Source of the DNA: an uncultured Desulfobacter sp.
Lineage (GTDB): Bacteria > Desulfobacterota > Desulfobacteria > Desulfobacterales > Desulfobacteraceae
Direction of reading: 5' to 3'
NCBI RefSeq assembly: GCF_963666675.1
Contig: NZ_OY762929.1
Location: 4,994,001-5,058,000 of the forward strand
Length of the DNA stretch: 64,000 bases
Shown: in pieces, positions 16,319 to 26,063 of the stretch
How positions within the stretch are numbered: the first letter of the stretch is position 1
Layout: every line of letters begins with the position of its first letter
Made by a program: the position numbers and the translations under genes
The notes under the pieces: generated by a model
Databases searched by the model: none
Told to the model about the DNA's origin: nothing
What the model saw: the letters and a program-made list of their open reading frames with translations, nothing else

Positions 16319-19300
16319 CTATCGAGTACGAGATGACCGAACCGGTGTGGCATCCACTTCATTCGACATACAGATTTCCTGTCCGCCAATGACCTTGGTA
16401 ATTTTATAGTAGTATGTTGTACCGTTGGTTACGCTTCTATCCGTATATGCGCAATAGATAGAGGTATGCCCATCGGCAATTTTATTTGCCTCAATCAACT
16501 CTAAGTTTGGACTTGTACTTCTGTACACATTATACCCATCCGCATCCTGATGGCATGCCCATTCCAATTGAACTTTTCTGGATTTGGAAATGGCCGTCAG
16601 GTCGTCAAAGCACTGCTGAAGTCCACCACCACAAGCCTCTTCAGCATAATCAATCATCACTGCGGTTGATAGGCAGTCGTCGCCCTGCAAACGATACCAG
16701 TACCTTGTATTGAATACTGCGGTTGTATCCTCGTAGCTGCTTCCATCATTTACGTCTGCAATCTTTTCAAAGCCGCTGTTCGGACCGGTTTCACTTCTTA
16801 GGACCTCATAGGTCCCAACTTCAGTCCAATTCAGGATAACAGATTCATAATTAAGAGAGGCACACTCTTGGCTTACGGAGAGATCGCATGCACATCCTGT
16901 AAAAACATCCACCGTTGCAAAATCAACGTCAGTAAGGTTTGGATCTCCACTGTCTGGGTATGCCAATGCAGTATTATCAGTTACACGCAAACCAATTGTA
17001 TATTGCGTTCCCGCATCAAACAAAGCGTTCACACTCGCAGAATTAAGGGTAACCATCTCACCGGATTCGTTGCTGAAATCATTCAGCGGCGCTTCCAGAT
17101 CCCAATCCCATGCTGTAATAGTATCATCCGGGCAGGTGTTACAACCGGCCTGATGGGTTCCTTCATTGGGCTCTATGGATTTGGAACCGTCAAGGAGTAG
17201 GGAATCTCCATCACACAGGGAAACTATATATGGTCCACCGGCGTCTGCTTCGGGCGGATGCGGTGGATTGGTAATGTTGATATTCATGCTAAAGGTTGCC
17301 GGAATCCCCTCATCGTCGGTAACCCTGAGCACAACCGGATAGGTACATGGCAAAGAATCACAGGTAAAGGCGTGTGTCTGAATGTCCGGCCCAGCACTGG
17401 TAGTGTCATAAATCCCGTCATGTTCCCAATCCCACTCGAATGATACGATATTGCTGATGTCTTTTGCCGAATCGGAATGATCTGTGCAACTGGGGTCAAA
17501 GGTGATGTCTTTGTCGGCATAAGTGGGGTTGGGTGACGCCGTAAAGCAGGCAATGGGTGCGGCTTGAAACAGAGCCGGTTTCAACATTTGAATCGCCCAG
17601 CTGGTGACAAAGGTTTCTCCGTAATAACCCGGATGGGTCCACTGACCATCCTGCGGCCAGCTGCCGTCCGCCTCATGCTCATCAACCAGAAGCTGGGCAA
17701 GACCGGTTACCGTATCACTGCCCCTGTACCAATTAATTCCATTGCTTAATGTTTCAGTGCCGGACAAAATCATTGATTTAACAAACGACAGCCAACCGTA
17801 GTAGGTCCTGTGTGCTGTTGAAAATTCCTCGGCAAAATGTTCTGCATAATAGGATTCTGGGCCTATCCAACGCTCATCCTCTTTGTAGTTAGGAACAGCC
17901 AGAATCATCTGTACCATACCTGAAGGCCTTGTTACCCCCGGCACCCCGCTTAGAGGAGAAGAACTGGTATAACCAAACCATCTATTAGTTGCATCATAGG
18001 TATAGGTTAAAGAACCATCCATTATCTCTTTTACAAAGTCAGGCATAGTACATCCAAAATCATTTAAAGCCGGAATCAGTCCGATGGCCGCCCATTGATT
18101 GGTAGAATTGTCCGTACCATTTGGATTCCAATTATACGACCAGCCACCCGATGCGTTGTTACTTTGTCCCCAGGCGTAGGCGTCCACCATATCCTGAATT
18201 ACTTGCTGGTAGGTGTCGGTAGATCCGTCACCGTCAAAATCCCGACCGGAATCGGCATTTGGGGTGCCGGAACTAATGATGGCATCCATCACAATACCGC
18301 CCTGATATGGTGGGTAACTGGGATAGGCTACCTGTACACCAATACCGTTTCCATTCATATCTGCGTTTGCATTGTCGGGGGTATTATTGGCCGTTAAAGT
18401 GATCGGCCCGAGGACCTGTGTCCCATTAAAACTTCCCGTCAGCAGCCAGTTTAATCCTGCGGCAACAACTTCAGCATAGGGATCTTCATCAAAATTCCCC
18501 GTAGCTTTGTGGTTATTAATCTCAAAAGCCTGAAGAGCCGCGCCAGTGGCACTTGGATGATAAGTTGAATACGAACTCCATGCCGCAACCGGCAGGTCAT
18601 TGGTACTCTCGACACCATCAGTCAGCTGATTTTTATAAAGATACCAAAGTCCTTCATCAATAACTATATTTACACGGTAATCCAAAGAGTCTTCTTCAAC
18701 CCGAACCAGGTAATTATCCGTTACGGCATTTGCCATGGAATTATCAACCGGATCGACCATCAACTGTGCCGTAAACGGAGTCCCCTGGGCAGCAGTGTAA
18801 GTATGATTTATCTCGACATTAAATGGAGACACCGCGGTAAGCTCCTGAACCGCCGATTCCGTTCCGTCACCAAAATTCCACTTGTACCATACAGTTACAG
18901 GAGCTCCCGCGTCGGTATTGAATGGATCTATTGTTTGCAACGCTGGAGAGCAAGTACATTCTACGCTTGGGTTTGTGGCCGCTGAGCCAATTTGAGTTCC
19001 GTTCAGATAAAATGTAAAAGTCCCTGAATAGCATGAATTTATTGATTCAAATAGTATGCTGTCCGGTACTTCCCCTGAACCAACAGTAACAGTACTATCA
19101 AAACTGGCCGCTGAATAGCTTGCAGTACAAAGGTTCATCTCATCACAGCCACCGCCAAGATAATCATAGACACATTCCGTTGTGGAAGAGTCACCTGTTG
19201 TTATCTTTACTCTCACCCATGAAATGTATGTAGTGCCATTGTAGACAACTCGAATAACATTGTCGCTGTCTGTATTCCAATAAGGTTCAAGCGGATTTTC

Positions 19301-19513
19301 TGTGCCTGTATCTGCGGTCACACTTGCATCAACAACTCCTTTTAACAGGACTTCCTGGCCGCTGATGGCCGTATGGTGTTTGCTGGGATCTCCCTGCCAT
19401 GGAATGCATCGAACATTATCAATTTGTGTAGCCGCCAGTGAGCATTGCGTAAATGCAATTAAAATCAGGCAGACGCTCATAAACAGCATCTTTATCCTAC
19501 CACTCTTATTCAT
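16319..19513 (-). CDS. large secreted PKD / alpha-toroid / fibronectin-III protein
   Basis: 1064 aa. Residues 1-27 are a signal peptide. A PKD-like domain lies at about 185-275 (WYKWNFGDGTES). A long alpha-toroid region spans about 275-650, with prenyltransferase-repeat features (GGIVMDAII, NNASGGWSYNW, EADGSWPQDGQW). Two further PKD domains cover ~655-880 (FEWDWEHDGIYD, ITAWDWDLEAP), then two FN3-like domains reach the end (YEVLRSETG, YNVYRSTSP). Many paired cysteines point to oxidised extracellular folding. It has no PEP-CTERM or other sorting tail. AAGGGGAATTTTAA precedes the ATG. It lies 99 bp after the PEP-CTERM gene on the same strand and likely shares its sigma-54 promoter. Confidence 0.85.
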   Translation of the reverse strand: MNKSGRIKMLFMSVCLILIAFTQCSLAATQIDNVRCIPWQGDPSKHHTAISGQEVLLKGVVDASVTADTGTENPLEPYWNTDSDNVIRVVYNGTTYISWVRVKITTGDSSTTECVYDYLGGGCDEMNLCTASYSAASFDSTVTVGSGEVPDSILFESINSCYSGTFTFYLNGTQIGSAATNPSVECTCSPALQTIDPFNTDAGAPVTVWYKWNFGDGTESAVQELTAVSPFNVEINHTYTAAQGTPFTAQLMVDPVDNSMANAVTDNYLVRVEEDSLDYRVNIVIDEGLWYLYKNQLTDGVESTNDLPVAAWSSYSTYHPSATGAALQAFEINNHKATGNFDEDPYAEVVAAGLNWLLTGSFNGTQVLGPITLTANNTPDNANADMNGNGIGVQVAYPSYPPYQGGIVMDAIISSGTPNADSGRDFDGDGSTDTYQQVIQDMVDAYAWGQSNNASGGWSYNWNPNGTDNSTNQWAAIGLIPALNDFGCTMPDFVKEIMDGSLTYTYDATNRWFGYTSSSPLSGVPGVTRPSGMVQMILAVPNYKEDERWIGPESYYAEHFAEEFSTAHRTYYGWLSFVKSMILSGTETLSNGINWYRGSDTVTGLAQLLVDEHEADGSWPQDGQWTHPGYYGETFVTSWAIQMLKPALFQAAPIACFTASPNPTYADKDITFDPSCTDHSDSAKDISNIVSFEWDWEHDGIYDTTSAGPDIQTHAFTCDSLPCTYPVVLRVTDDEGIPATFSMNINITNPPHPPEADAGGPYIVSLCDGDSLLLDGSKSIEPNEGTHQAGCNTCPDDTITAWDWDLEAPLNDFSNESGEMVTLNSASVNALFDAGTQYTIGLRVTDNTALAYPDSGDPNLTDVDFATVDVFTGCACDLSVSQECASLNYESVILNWTEVGTYEVLRSETGPNSGFEKIADVNDGSSYEDTTAVFNTRYWYRLQGDDCLSTAVMIDYAEEACGGGLQQCFDDLTAISKSRKVQLEWACHQDADGYNVYRSTSPNLELIEANKIADGHTSIYCAYTDRSVTNGTTYYYKITKVIGGQEICMSNEVDATPVRSSRTR

Positions 19514-19612
19514 TTAAAATTCCCCTTTCATGAATTTATACATTACTTAAACGTTCGAACAATATCCCATTCCCCCGAAAGCGATACTGTTGATTCACTA
19601 TAACTTATGCCG

Positions 19613-20263
19613 CTACGCCTGTCTTTTGGGTCTTCTACCGATGCTGGCGAATCCGAGGAGTCCGACACCAAACAGCAAAATTGTGGACGGTTCAGGAACG
19701 GCGCTTTCACGGATATCAATCGTTGATGTCAGATAGACGGGGCCATACCCAACAACGTCATCCTGTTGGGACACATAAAGCTCTGCGCCGGCAGGGGCGC
19801 CTGCACTGATAATCCATGTGATAGCCACCTCTTCATCTGCTGCCAAGGCAAAATTATTATACCCCATCCCCATCCAAGCGTTAACATCATCGTCTACCGG
19901 AGCTTCATCTCCGGCCTCACTGTATTGACCGTAAGTACCGTCTGCGGTTCCACCTATGGCGTTTAACTCATCATCATACTCCCCGTCCCAATTGTCTTCA
20001 TAAATGTCATAGTCAAATTCTGCGTAAATATTAAGATCACCCTGAGCAATCGCATCGGCTGAGTTGTACACCAGCGTAAAGCTTCCCAGTCCAGTATCCC
20101 AGTCAAATAAGCTGTCGTCTAAACCTGGAATAGTATCACCCAAGTAATATTCATCCCCGCCTACATTAAAATAGTAGTCATAGAGTTCAAGCTGTGCCGC
20201 CGTGGCCTGATTGACAGTGAATCCCAACAAGACCACCACAAAAGTTAATAATAATTTTTTCAT
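19613..20263 (-). CDS. PEP-CTERM sorting-domain exported protein
   Basis: 216 aa. Residues 1-22 are a signal peptide (ending ATAA). The C-terminal 25 residues hold the PEP-CTERM signal: VPEPSTILLFGVGLLGFAS followed by a basic RRPKRQ tail. Exosortase recognises this signal and processes the protein for the cell surface or extracellular matrix. The body is rich in Asp, Tyr and Gly, with a beta-sandwich look. GGAGGAGG gives a very strong ribosome site. A -24/-12 promoter lies 124-139 bp upstream. No exosortase gene is in this window, so it must be elsewhere. Confidence 0.93.
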   Translation of the reverse strand: MKKLLLTFVVVLLGFTVNQATAAQLELYDYYFNVGGDEYYLGDTIPGLDDSLFDWDTGLGSFTLVYNSADAIAQGDLNIYAEFDYDIYEDNWDGEYDDELNAIGGTADGTYGQYSEAGDEAPVDDDVNAWMGMGYNNFALAADEEVAITWIISAGAPAGAELYVSQQDDVVGYGPVYLTSTIDIRESAVPEPSTILLFGVGLLGFASIGRRPKRQA

Positions 20264-20795
20264 TGATAAATTCCTCCTCCTTTTCTTTTATGTTTATCCA
20301 ATCCTTTGGTCACCATTATGCTAAAATCCGAGGCCTGAGCAAAACCTGACCTGTGAACAACATTTAATGGACCTGAACTCACGGTTTGCACAATTTATGC
20401 CACCAACTGAACAAAATATAACACGTACAAACCTATAAATAACTATCTATATTAATTAACTTATTTTGGCTAAATTCACTTTTTATGTATTTTTCTCTAT
20501 GCCTTTTTTTTATATTAGTACTTCTTTGTAATACCCACCTGTAAAATTCTTCACAGAATCATGAATTTTTCTTCACAATTGGCTTTTGTTTTAACTACAA
20601 AGCGATTGAAAATTTAAGTGTACTATATTAAGTTCTGTCGGGGATACAGAACACAAGCCAATAAAAAATATACCGCTTTTCATTTGAGGTGGTACCTTTA
20701 TTGCCTTTCTCAACCTATTTTAAAATTTCGGGCACATGTTACGTTTCAGTGGCATGTACCCCCCAAATTATTTAATTTATTTGGAGCAACAACAT
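20264..20795. other. divergent regulatory region between PEP-CTERM and inositol-phosphate synthase genes
   Basis: 532 bp of AT-rich sequence. It contains the minus-strand sigma-54 promoter at 20387-20402. No open frame with a credible start is present. The plus-strand gene starts at 20796 with TTGGAGC upstream; its promoter could not be fixed by eye. Confidence 0.6.
20387..20402 (-). promoter_or_regulatory. sigma-54 promoter of the PEP-CTERM gene
   Basis: On the minus strand the site reads TGGCATAAATTGTGCA, giving GG and GC at the required -24/-12 spacing. Only position 12 deviates from the TGGCACGNNNNTTGCA consensus. The transcription start would be near 20375, giving a leader of about 110 nt. 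Sigma-54 control of PEP-CTERM genes is known from PrsK-PrsR systems. Confidence 0.82.
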
Positions 20796-21989
20796 ATGGG
20801 TAATAAACGTGGACTGCTTTTCATCGGAGTGTGCGGTCATCTGTCAACCGTTGCCATGGCAGGGGCCATGGCCATTGCAAATAAGATCTGCCCGCCCACG
20901 GGAATGATCTCAACCACAGAGAAGTGCAGCCATATTTCCTTTACAGATTTTGATGATATTGTTTTTGGTGGGTGGGATATCCGATCAAACAAGGATGCCT
21001 TTGGTGCCATCAAAGATACCGGCATAGAAGATATTGAGCATCTGTATGAGTTAACAAAGAACGTAAAATCCATTCAGGAGAATTTGTTTCCCGGCGTCAT
21101 CCTCAATGCGGGGGAGGCTATTTCAGATATTTCAGAACAGCGACATATTTTTGAAACCGCCAACCTGGCCGAAGCCGTTGAAAAGATACAGAACGATATT
21201 GACCGGTTCCGAAAGGAAAATGATCTGACTCAGTTGGTGGTCATCAATTTAACCTCTACGGAACCGCCGGTCAAAGACCCATCCTTGTCTGACACGCTTG
21301 AAAACATTGCCACCATGATCCGGGAAAATAGAATTGAATGTGTCCGTCCCAGTTTCCTTTATGCCTACGCCGCCATCACATCCGGCTGCGGATATATCAA
21401 CTTTACCCCGTCCGAGGGCGGATTTTCCCATGGTCTGGTGGAACTGGCCCGAAAGCATGGTATCCCGGTGATGGGCAATGATGGTAAAACCGGGGAGACG
21501 CTTGTTAAATCAGCGCTTGCGCCCATGTTTGCCATGCGGAATCTGGAGGTGCTCAGTTGGGAAGGATATAATATTCTCGGCAACACCGACGGCAAAGTCC
21601 TGCAGAACCAGGAGAACGGGGCGTCAAAAATCAAAAGCAAGGATCGACTCCTGCCCCATATCCTCGGATATACCCCCCATTCAAAGGTATCCATTGATTA
21701 CGTTCCCTCTTTGGGCGACCGGAAAACGGCATGGGATTTCATTCATTTCCAGGGCTTTTTAAACACAAAAATGAGCATGCAGTTTATCTGGCAGGGATGC
21801 GATTCGGTACTGGCCGCCCCGTTGGTCCTTGACCTGGCCAGATTTGCCTTCCTGGCCCTTGACCGAGGGGAGTCCGGTGTGATGACACACATGGCCTCAT
21901 TTTTTAAATCCCCCTGGGGCGTTGATGAACATGCCCTATCAAAACAGTTTTCACTGCTGGAGGATTATTGCCGTTCAATTAAATCTTGA
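20796..21989 (+). CDS. myo-inositol-1-phosphate synthase-like cyclase
   Basis: 397 aa from the ATG at 20796, which has GGAG 9 nt upstream; an in-frame ATG at 20736 lacks one. Family features are the N-terminal NAD site LLFIGVCGHLSTVAMAG, NLTSTEPP (~residue 150), the central GYINFTPSEG and the catalytic stretch MGNDGKTGETLVKSAL (~225-243). Inositol-phosphate synthases convert glucose-6-phosphate to inositol-1-phosphate with transient NAD use. This divergent member may make inositol or a related cyclitol for lipids, or supply an acceptor for the nearby UbiA enzyme. It converges with the response regulator gene, whose stop overlaps its 3' end by 11 bp. Confidence 0.85.
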   Translation: MGNKRGLLFIGVCGHLSTVAMAGAMAIANKICPPTGMISTTEKCSHISFTDFDDIVFGGWDIRSNKDAFGAIKDTGIEDIEHLYELTKNVKSIQENLFPGVILNAGEAISDISEQRHIFETANLAEAVEKIQNDIDRFRKENDLTQLVVINLTSTEPPVKDPSLSDTLENIATMIRENRIECVRPSFLYAYAAITSGCGYINFTPSEGGFSHGLVELARKHGIPVMGNDGKTGETLVKSALAPMFAMRNLEVLSWEGYNILGNTDGKVLQNQENGASKIKSKDRLLPHILGYTPHSKVSIDYVPSLGDRKTAWDFIHFQGFLNTKMSMQFIWQGCDSVLAAPLVLDLARFAFLALDRGESGVMTHMASFFKSPWGVDEHALSKQFSLLEDYCRSIKS

Positions 21990-23394
21990 ATTCCTTGATT
22001 TTATTTCTCAGGGTTGTCCGGTTCATTCCGAGCAACTCTGAGGCCTTCAGCTGGTTCTGATTACATTCGGCCAATGCATTACTGATCAATGCGCGTTCAA
22101 CGCTGGACACCACCCGGGCAAACAGCTTTTTTTCTCCAGGAAAGATCCGGTCCCTGTTGTCATACCACACGGTCACCTGGCCATCAATGGATCCGGCATC
22201 CGCCATTTCCACGCCCCTGCCGTCGGTAGACTCGGGAAGTTCAATATGATGCAGGCCAATGGTTTCCGACCGGCATAAAATGGCACCTCGCTTAATCACA
22301 CTTTCCAATTCTCTGGCATTTCCCGGCCAGTCATATTTCATCAGGCGATCCAGTGCATTTTTTTCAATCCCTTTAACGGCCAAACCCATTTCCAGATTTG
22401 CCTTTTTAATGAAGTGCGAGACTAAATCCGGAATATCGGATCGGCGCTCGCGTAACGGGGGAATTTTTAGTGTTATCAATTGCAATCTGTAATACAGATC
22501 ACTTCTGAAACGCCCTGATTCCATCTCTTCGGGCAGCCGCCTATCGGTGGCGGTGATTATCCGGACGGAATCAATCGGGATATCTTTGTCGCCGCCTGCC
22601 CGCTGGATGGTTTTATTCTGAAGCGCCTGCAACAATTTAATCTGCATCAAGGCATTTAACCGGCTGATATCATCCAGAAAAAGAGTCCCGTTCCGGGCGG
22701 TTTCAAATTTTCCTTTCTTCCTTTGGTCGGCACCCGGCCAGGCGTCTTTCTCATGGCCGAATAATTCCGATTCGATAAGGTCCTCAGACATTGCACCACA
22801 GTTGACAGCCACAAAAGGGGCGCCTTTGCGATTACTGCGGTTATGAACGGCACGAGCAAGCAGTTCTTTGCCCACCCCGCTCTCGCCTTCAATGAGCACC
22901 GGAACATCGTTGGTGGTCAACAAACCAATCATCTTGTAAATATCAGACAGGGCATTAGACGAGCCGATAAGCATATCCGCCGTCCGATCCGATTCACTGA
23001 TGCCGTCTCCGGACAACGGAACGGATTCAGTCTCTGCCGCGTGCAGTATGCGCTGAATAATCGCTTCTATCTGCGACAAGTCCACAGGTTTAGACAGATA
23101 TTCGAATGCCCCGTGTTTTACGGCATCAATAGCCGTATCCATGGTGCCGTAGGCGGTCATCATCACAACCTGGGGCCTGTTTTCCATGGACTCTATTTTT
23201 TCCAGCAAGGATAAACCGCTTTCGCCCGGCAGGCGGTTATCCAGAAAAACGATTTCCGGCGTCTGGTCCCGGATCACCTTAAGTGCATCCGCAACATTGG
23301 AGGCTACCAGAGGCATATGCCCCATCTGCTTAATACATGCAGAGAATGCAAAACAAATGGATTCTTCGTCATCGACGACCAATATATGAGCCAT
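21979..23394 (-). CDS. NtrC-type response regulator with altered sigma-54 loop
   Basis: 471 aa: receiver, AAA+ and Fis-type HTH. The receiver is canonical (ILVVDDEES, phospho-acceptor in VFLDNRLPG, VMMTAYG, YLSKPVD). The AAA+ Walker A is EGESGVGKE. The sigma-54 contact loop, normally GAFTGA, is DAWPGA here, and Walker B reads TLFLDDIS in place of the usual DE. The arginine-finger stretch (PPLRERRSDIPDL) and the HTH (LKASELLGMNRTTLRNKIKEF) look intact. It may bind DNA but activate poorly, or act as a repressor or sigma-70-type regulator. The upstream kinase gene lies 17 bp away and is its probable partner. Confidence 0.9.
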   Translation of the reverse strand: MAHILVVDDEESICFAFSACIKQMGHMPLVASNVADALKVIRDQTPEIVFLDNRLPGESGLSLLEKIESMENRPQVVMMTAYGTMDTAIDAVKHGAFEYLSKPVDLSQIEAIIQRILHAAETESVPLSGDGISESDRTADMLIGSSNALSDIYKMIGLLTTNDVPVLIEGESGVGKELLARAVHNRSNRKGAPFVAVNCGAMSEDLIESELFGHEKDAWPGADQRKKGKFETARNGTLFLDDISRLNALMQIKLLQALQNKTIQRAGGDKDIPIDSVRIITATDRRLPEEMESGRFRSDLYYRLQLITLKIPPLRERRSDIPDLVSHFIKKANLEMGLAVKGIEKNALDRLMKYDWPGNARELESVIKRGAILCRSETIGLHHIELPESTDGRGVEMADAGSIDGQVTVWYDNRDRIFPGEKKLFARVVSSVERALISNALAECNQNQLKASELLGMNRTTLRNKIKEFKI

Positions 23395-23411
23395 GGGTTT
23401 ATTCCTTTTAT

Positions 23412-24830
23412 TTACGACGGTTGGGAATCAGGAAGAGATAAGACGGCACGGGCACCTTTCGCGCCGTTTCCCAGCATCAATGTTCCGTTATGGGCCACAG
23501 CGATTTCCCGGCTGACATAAAGCCCGATACCGACCCCCTCTTTTTTGGCTGTAAAAAACGGCGCAAACAAATTCTCCACATCAGCTTCATCAATGCCGGT
23601 TCCTGTATCTTCGATCCGGTATTCAATCATGCTGATGTCCTTGTCGTGCTTTAACGAAACGAATATATGCCCGCCGCCCGGCATGCTGTCGGCGCTGTTC
23701 ATCAACAGATTCCACAAAACCTGCTTGATCTTGTCTTTATCCATCCGACAGACAGGCAGATCAGGCGCAATATCCAATGAAAAACCAATGTTCAGGTGGT
23801 CGAGTTTCGGTTTGATTACAGCGAGCACGTCGTTAAGCGGAAGTTCCACAGGTGTTGGGGATAAAGAAACCGCAACCGGGCTGGACAGGGTTCTTAAATC
23901 CGTTACCAGGGTATCCACCCGGTTGATCTCTTTCAGAAGCGTTTCTGCGATATTCACCCCGTCTGCATCGTCGGATAATCGTTTTGCCAGAATCTGAATT
24001 AACATTTTTATGCCGGCCAGTGGATTTTTTATTTCATGGGCCATGGCCGCTGTAATTTTAGTGACAGACCGCTCATGAGTGGTTTGAACCAATTTTTTTT
24101 CATAGGCCAGCAGCTTGTCCGACATCCGGTTAACGGCATCCGCCAGAATACGAAATTCACGTATACCTGATGCCCCGGCCCTGGCGTCAAAACGTCCGGA
24201 AGCAATTTTCTCGGTGACATCCGAAATATTTTTAAAGCGGCGGCTGGTTCTTGCGGCCAGCAGTAGTGCAGCGCATATGGCTGCAGCAAGGGCAGCCAAA
24301 GCTGCCAGTGCCGTTCTTGTCAAAGTCGTTCTTTTGGCTGTTTCCAAATCGTCCAGACGTGTGATAATGACAATATAAGATGTGCCTGATTTCGGCTTGC
24401 GTGAAATCCGTCTTGATATAACATAGCAGCAGGTCGTCTCTTTTACGACTGCTAAGGCGACCTGGTCCTTTTTCCCCTGCCCATGACGTTCTAAAATATT
24501 GTTGTGTTTAATCACGTCCTGGAATCTGTTGCCCGTATCTTTATTAAAGGAAGCCGAGATAATTTTACCGTTTTGATTTAATACGGCAATTTCACCTTCA
24601 ATGACCTTGCCCAGCATTTTCAGATACGAATCATTGAGCACAAACCTGTATTCATAGGCAATGTTGGAAATTCGAAGCGCCTCTTTTTCCAGGCGCTTAT
24701 CCAGAAAACTTGACGTCTGATAGCTGTTCAGCAGAATAAAAAACAGGGAAAACAGACCGATAAACACCAATGCCGGCAGCAGAAGGCAGGTCTTCAGACT
24801 TAAAATGATGCGTCTTGAATGACTATCCAT
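23412..24830 (-). CDS. membrane sensor histidine kinase
   Basis: 472 aa. Two membrane helices (~10-33 and ~173-198) bracket a periplasmic sensor of about 140 residues. A HAMP domain follows (~200-250), then HisKA with AMAHEIKNPLAG (His ~267) and the HATPase domain with N box WNLLMNSAD, G1 DTGTGI and G2 GVGIGLY. It overlaps the TatD-like gene by 8 bp and precedes the NtrC-type regulator by 17 bp, so the kinase, regulator and hydrolase share one transcript. The periplasmic sensor has two adjacent cysteines (TTCCYV), possibly redox- or ligand-sensitive; that is inference. Confidence 0.92.
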   Translation of the reverse strand: MDSHSRRIILSLKTCLLLPALVFIGLFSLFFILLNSYQTSSFLDKRLEKEALRISNIAYEYRFVLNDSYLKMLGKVIEGEIAVLNQNGKIISASFNKDTGNRFQDVIKHNNILERHGQGKKDQVALAVVKETTCCYVISRRISRKPKSGTSYIVIITRLDDLETAKRTTLTRTALAALAALAAAICAALLLAARTSRRFKNISDVTEKIASGRFDARAGASGIREFRILADAVNRMSDKLLAYEKKLVQTTHERSVTKITAAMAHEIKNPLAGIKMLIQILAKRLSDDADGVNIAETLLKEINRVDTLVTDLRTLSSPVAVSLSPTPVELPLNDVLAVIKPKLDHLNIGFSLDIAPDLPVCRMDKDKIKQVLWNLLMNSADSMPGGGHIFVSLKHDKDISMIEYRIEDTGTGIDEADVENLFAPFFTAKKEGVGIGLYVSREIAVAHNGTLMLGNGAKGARAVLSLPDSQPS

Positions 24831-25662
24831 GTGCCCAGGCAGCGGACTTTTCCATATCAGGCTTTGGCTTGAATTTGGAACACTGGTTTAAAAAATAGCA
24901 GGGATTGTTGTAAAAAAGCGTTTCCACATCCTGATCCCGGTGCCCCCGTTTCTTCATTTCAAATACGGCGTCATGAAGTGTTTTAGGATCCGACGGTCCC
25001 CAGTCCCCCGATGCGTCCGCCATCAGCCGTTCAAGACCAAAAATTTCAACCGAATCAACGACCCTGGACGGTGAATTCTTCGTCATGGGATAAATGGTCA
25101 TTGAGCCCCAGAACCCTGAGTCCAGAATCATTTTGATGGTGTGCTCCTCACAATGGTCAAAGGCCACTTTCCCGGGGTCGACCCCTCTGTGCCCGTTGAG
25201 GTAATCCACCATCATTTTTGTGCCTTTGTATTTGTCGTCAAGGTGGGGCGTGTGGATCCACATGAGAAGATCTTTTTGCACAGCCAACTCCACCTGCTCT
25301 TCAAAGACCTTCATCTCATTCCGGGTGTTCTTGTTGAGGCCGATCTCACCGACCCCGAGTACCGTGGGCCTGTCCAGAAACTCCGGAACAAATGAAATCA
25401 CCTCCCGGGCAAGACCGATGTTTTCCGCCTCTTTGGGATTCATGCAGATATAACAATAGTGGTCAATGTTATATTGGGCCGCGCGGGTGGGCTCAAATTC
25501 TGAAATATGGGTAAAATAATCATGGAACGCCCTGGCGGACGTCCTGTCATACCCGGCCCAGAATGCCGGCTCACAGCAGGCAACCGTATGCATTCTTGCC
25601 ATGCGTTCATAATCCTGGGTTGTCCTTGCAATCATATGAATATGCGGTTCTATTATTTTCAT
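24823..25662 (-). CDS. TatD-like metal-dependent hydrolase (EboB-like)
   Basis: 279 aa of the amidohydrolase/TatD group. The N-terminal metal motif is EPHIHMIA (H-x-H at ~6-8). Others are GVGEIGLNK (metal Glu ~105), WIHTPH (~136), FDHCEEH (~169) and MADASGDWGPSD (Asp ~218). EboB proteins of ebo clusters are TatD-like. AAAGGACAGTAT precedes the ATG. Neighbours are a cupin upstream (26-bp gap) and the histidine kinase downstream (8-bp overlap). The substrate is unknown; the ebo link rests on the UbiA, TIM and phosphodiesterase genes about 12 kb away. Confidence 0.82.
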   Translation of the reverse strand: MKIIEPHIHMIARTTQDYERMARMHTVACCEPAFWAGYDRTSARAFHDYFTHISEFEPTRAAQYNIDHYCYICMNPKEAENIGLAREVISFVPEFLDRPTVLGVGEIGLNKNTRNEMKVFEEQVELAVQKDLLMWIHTPHLDDKYKGTKMMVDYLNGHRGVDPGKVAFDHCEEHTIKMILDSGFWGSMTIYPMTKNSPSRVVDSVEIFGLERLMADASGDWGPSDPKTLHDAVFEMKKRGHRDQDVETLFYNNPCYFLNQCSKFKPKPDMEKSAAWAHG

Positions 25663-25688
25663 ATACTGTCCTTTGCGGCCTTTTAGTT

Positions 25689-26063
25689 TTACTGTTTTGA
25701 TCTGGGGCGGGCCCGGTCATCGTCAATGGACATGGGCGGCGTGCCGAATATGATAAATACGAGCGGGTCCGGGGAGGTTGATTCAAGAGAATGGGGCATT
25801 TGTGCCGGTATGTAGACGACGGCCCCCGGCCTCATCTCCCAGGTCTCACCGTCAAGGCAAATGGTTCCCGTCCCGGATAACACATAATATGTTTCCTCAT
25901 AGGCCTGGTGAACGTGTTCTTTTCCCTTGGTAACACTGACGACATGGACATTGGCGCTGCCTTCCCCGCCGGTAATCACTCTTTTGACATCACCATAAGG
26001 GCACGAAACGGCGTTTGTCTCTTCGGTATAACGGACAATGGCTTTTTTTTTCATTTTAATCAC
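25689..26063 (-). CDS. small cupin-domain protein
   Basis: 124 aa, a single cupin_2 barrel. Motif 1 is GKEHVHQAYEETYYVLSGTG (~45-64), with the two His and Glu ligands. Motif 2 is VYIPAQMPHSLES (~92-104), with the last His. Such proteins are isomerases, dioxygenases or sugar-binding regulators. Start is a GTG at 26063 or the ATG 9 nt later. It overlaps the small upstream gene by 8 bp, showing co-translation. No specific substrate can be given. Confidence 0.87.
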   Translation of the reverse strand: MIKMKKKAIVRYTEETNAVSCPYGDVKRVITGGEGSANVHVVSVTKGKEHVHQAYEETYYVLSGTGTICLDGETWEMRPGAVVYIPAQMPHSLESTSPDPLVFIIFGTPPMSIDDDRARPRSKQ

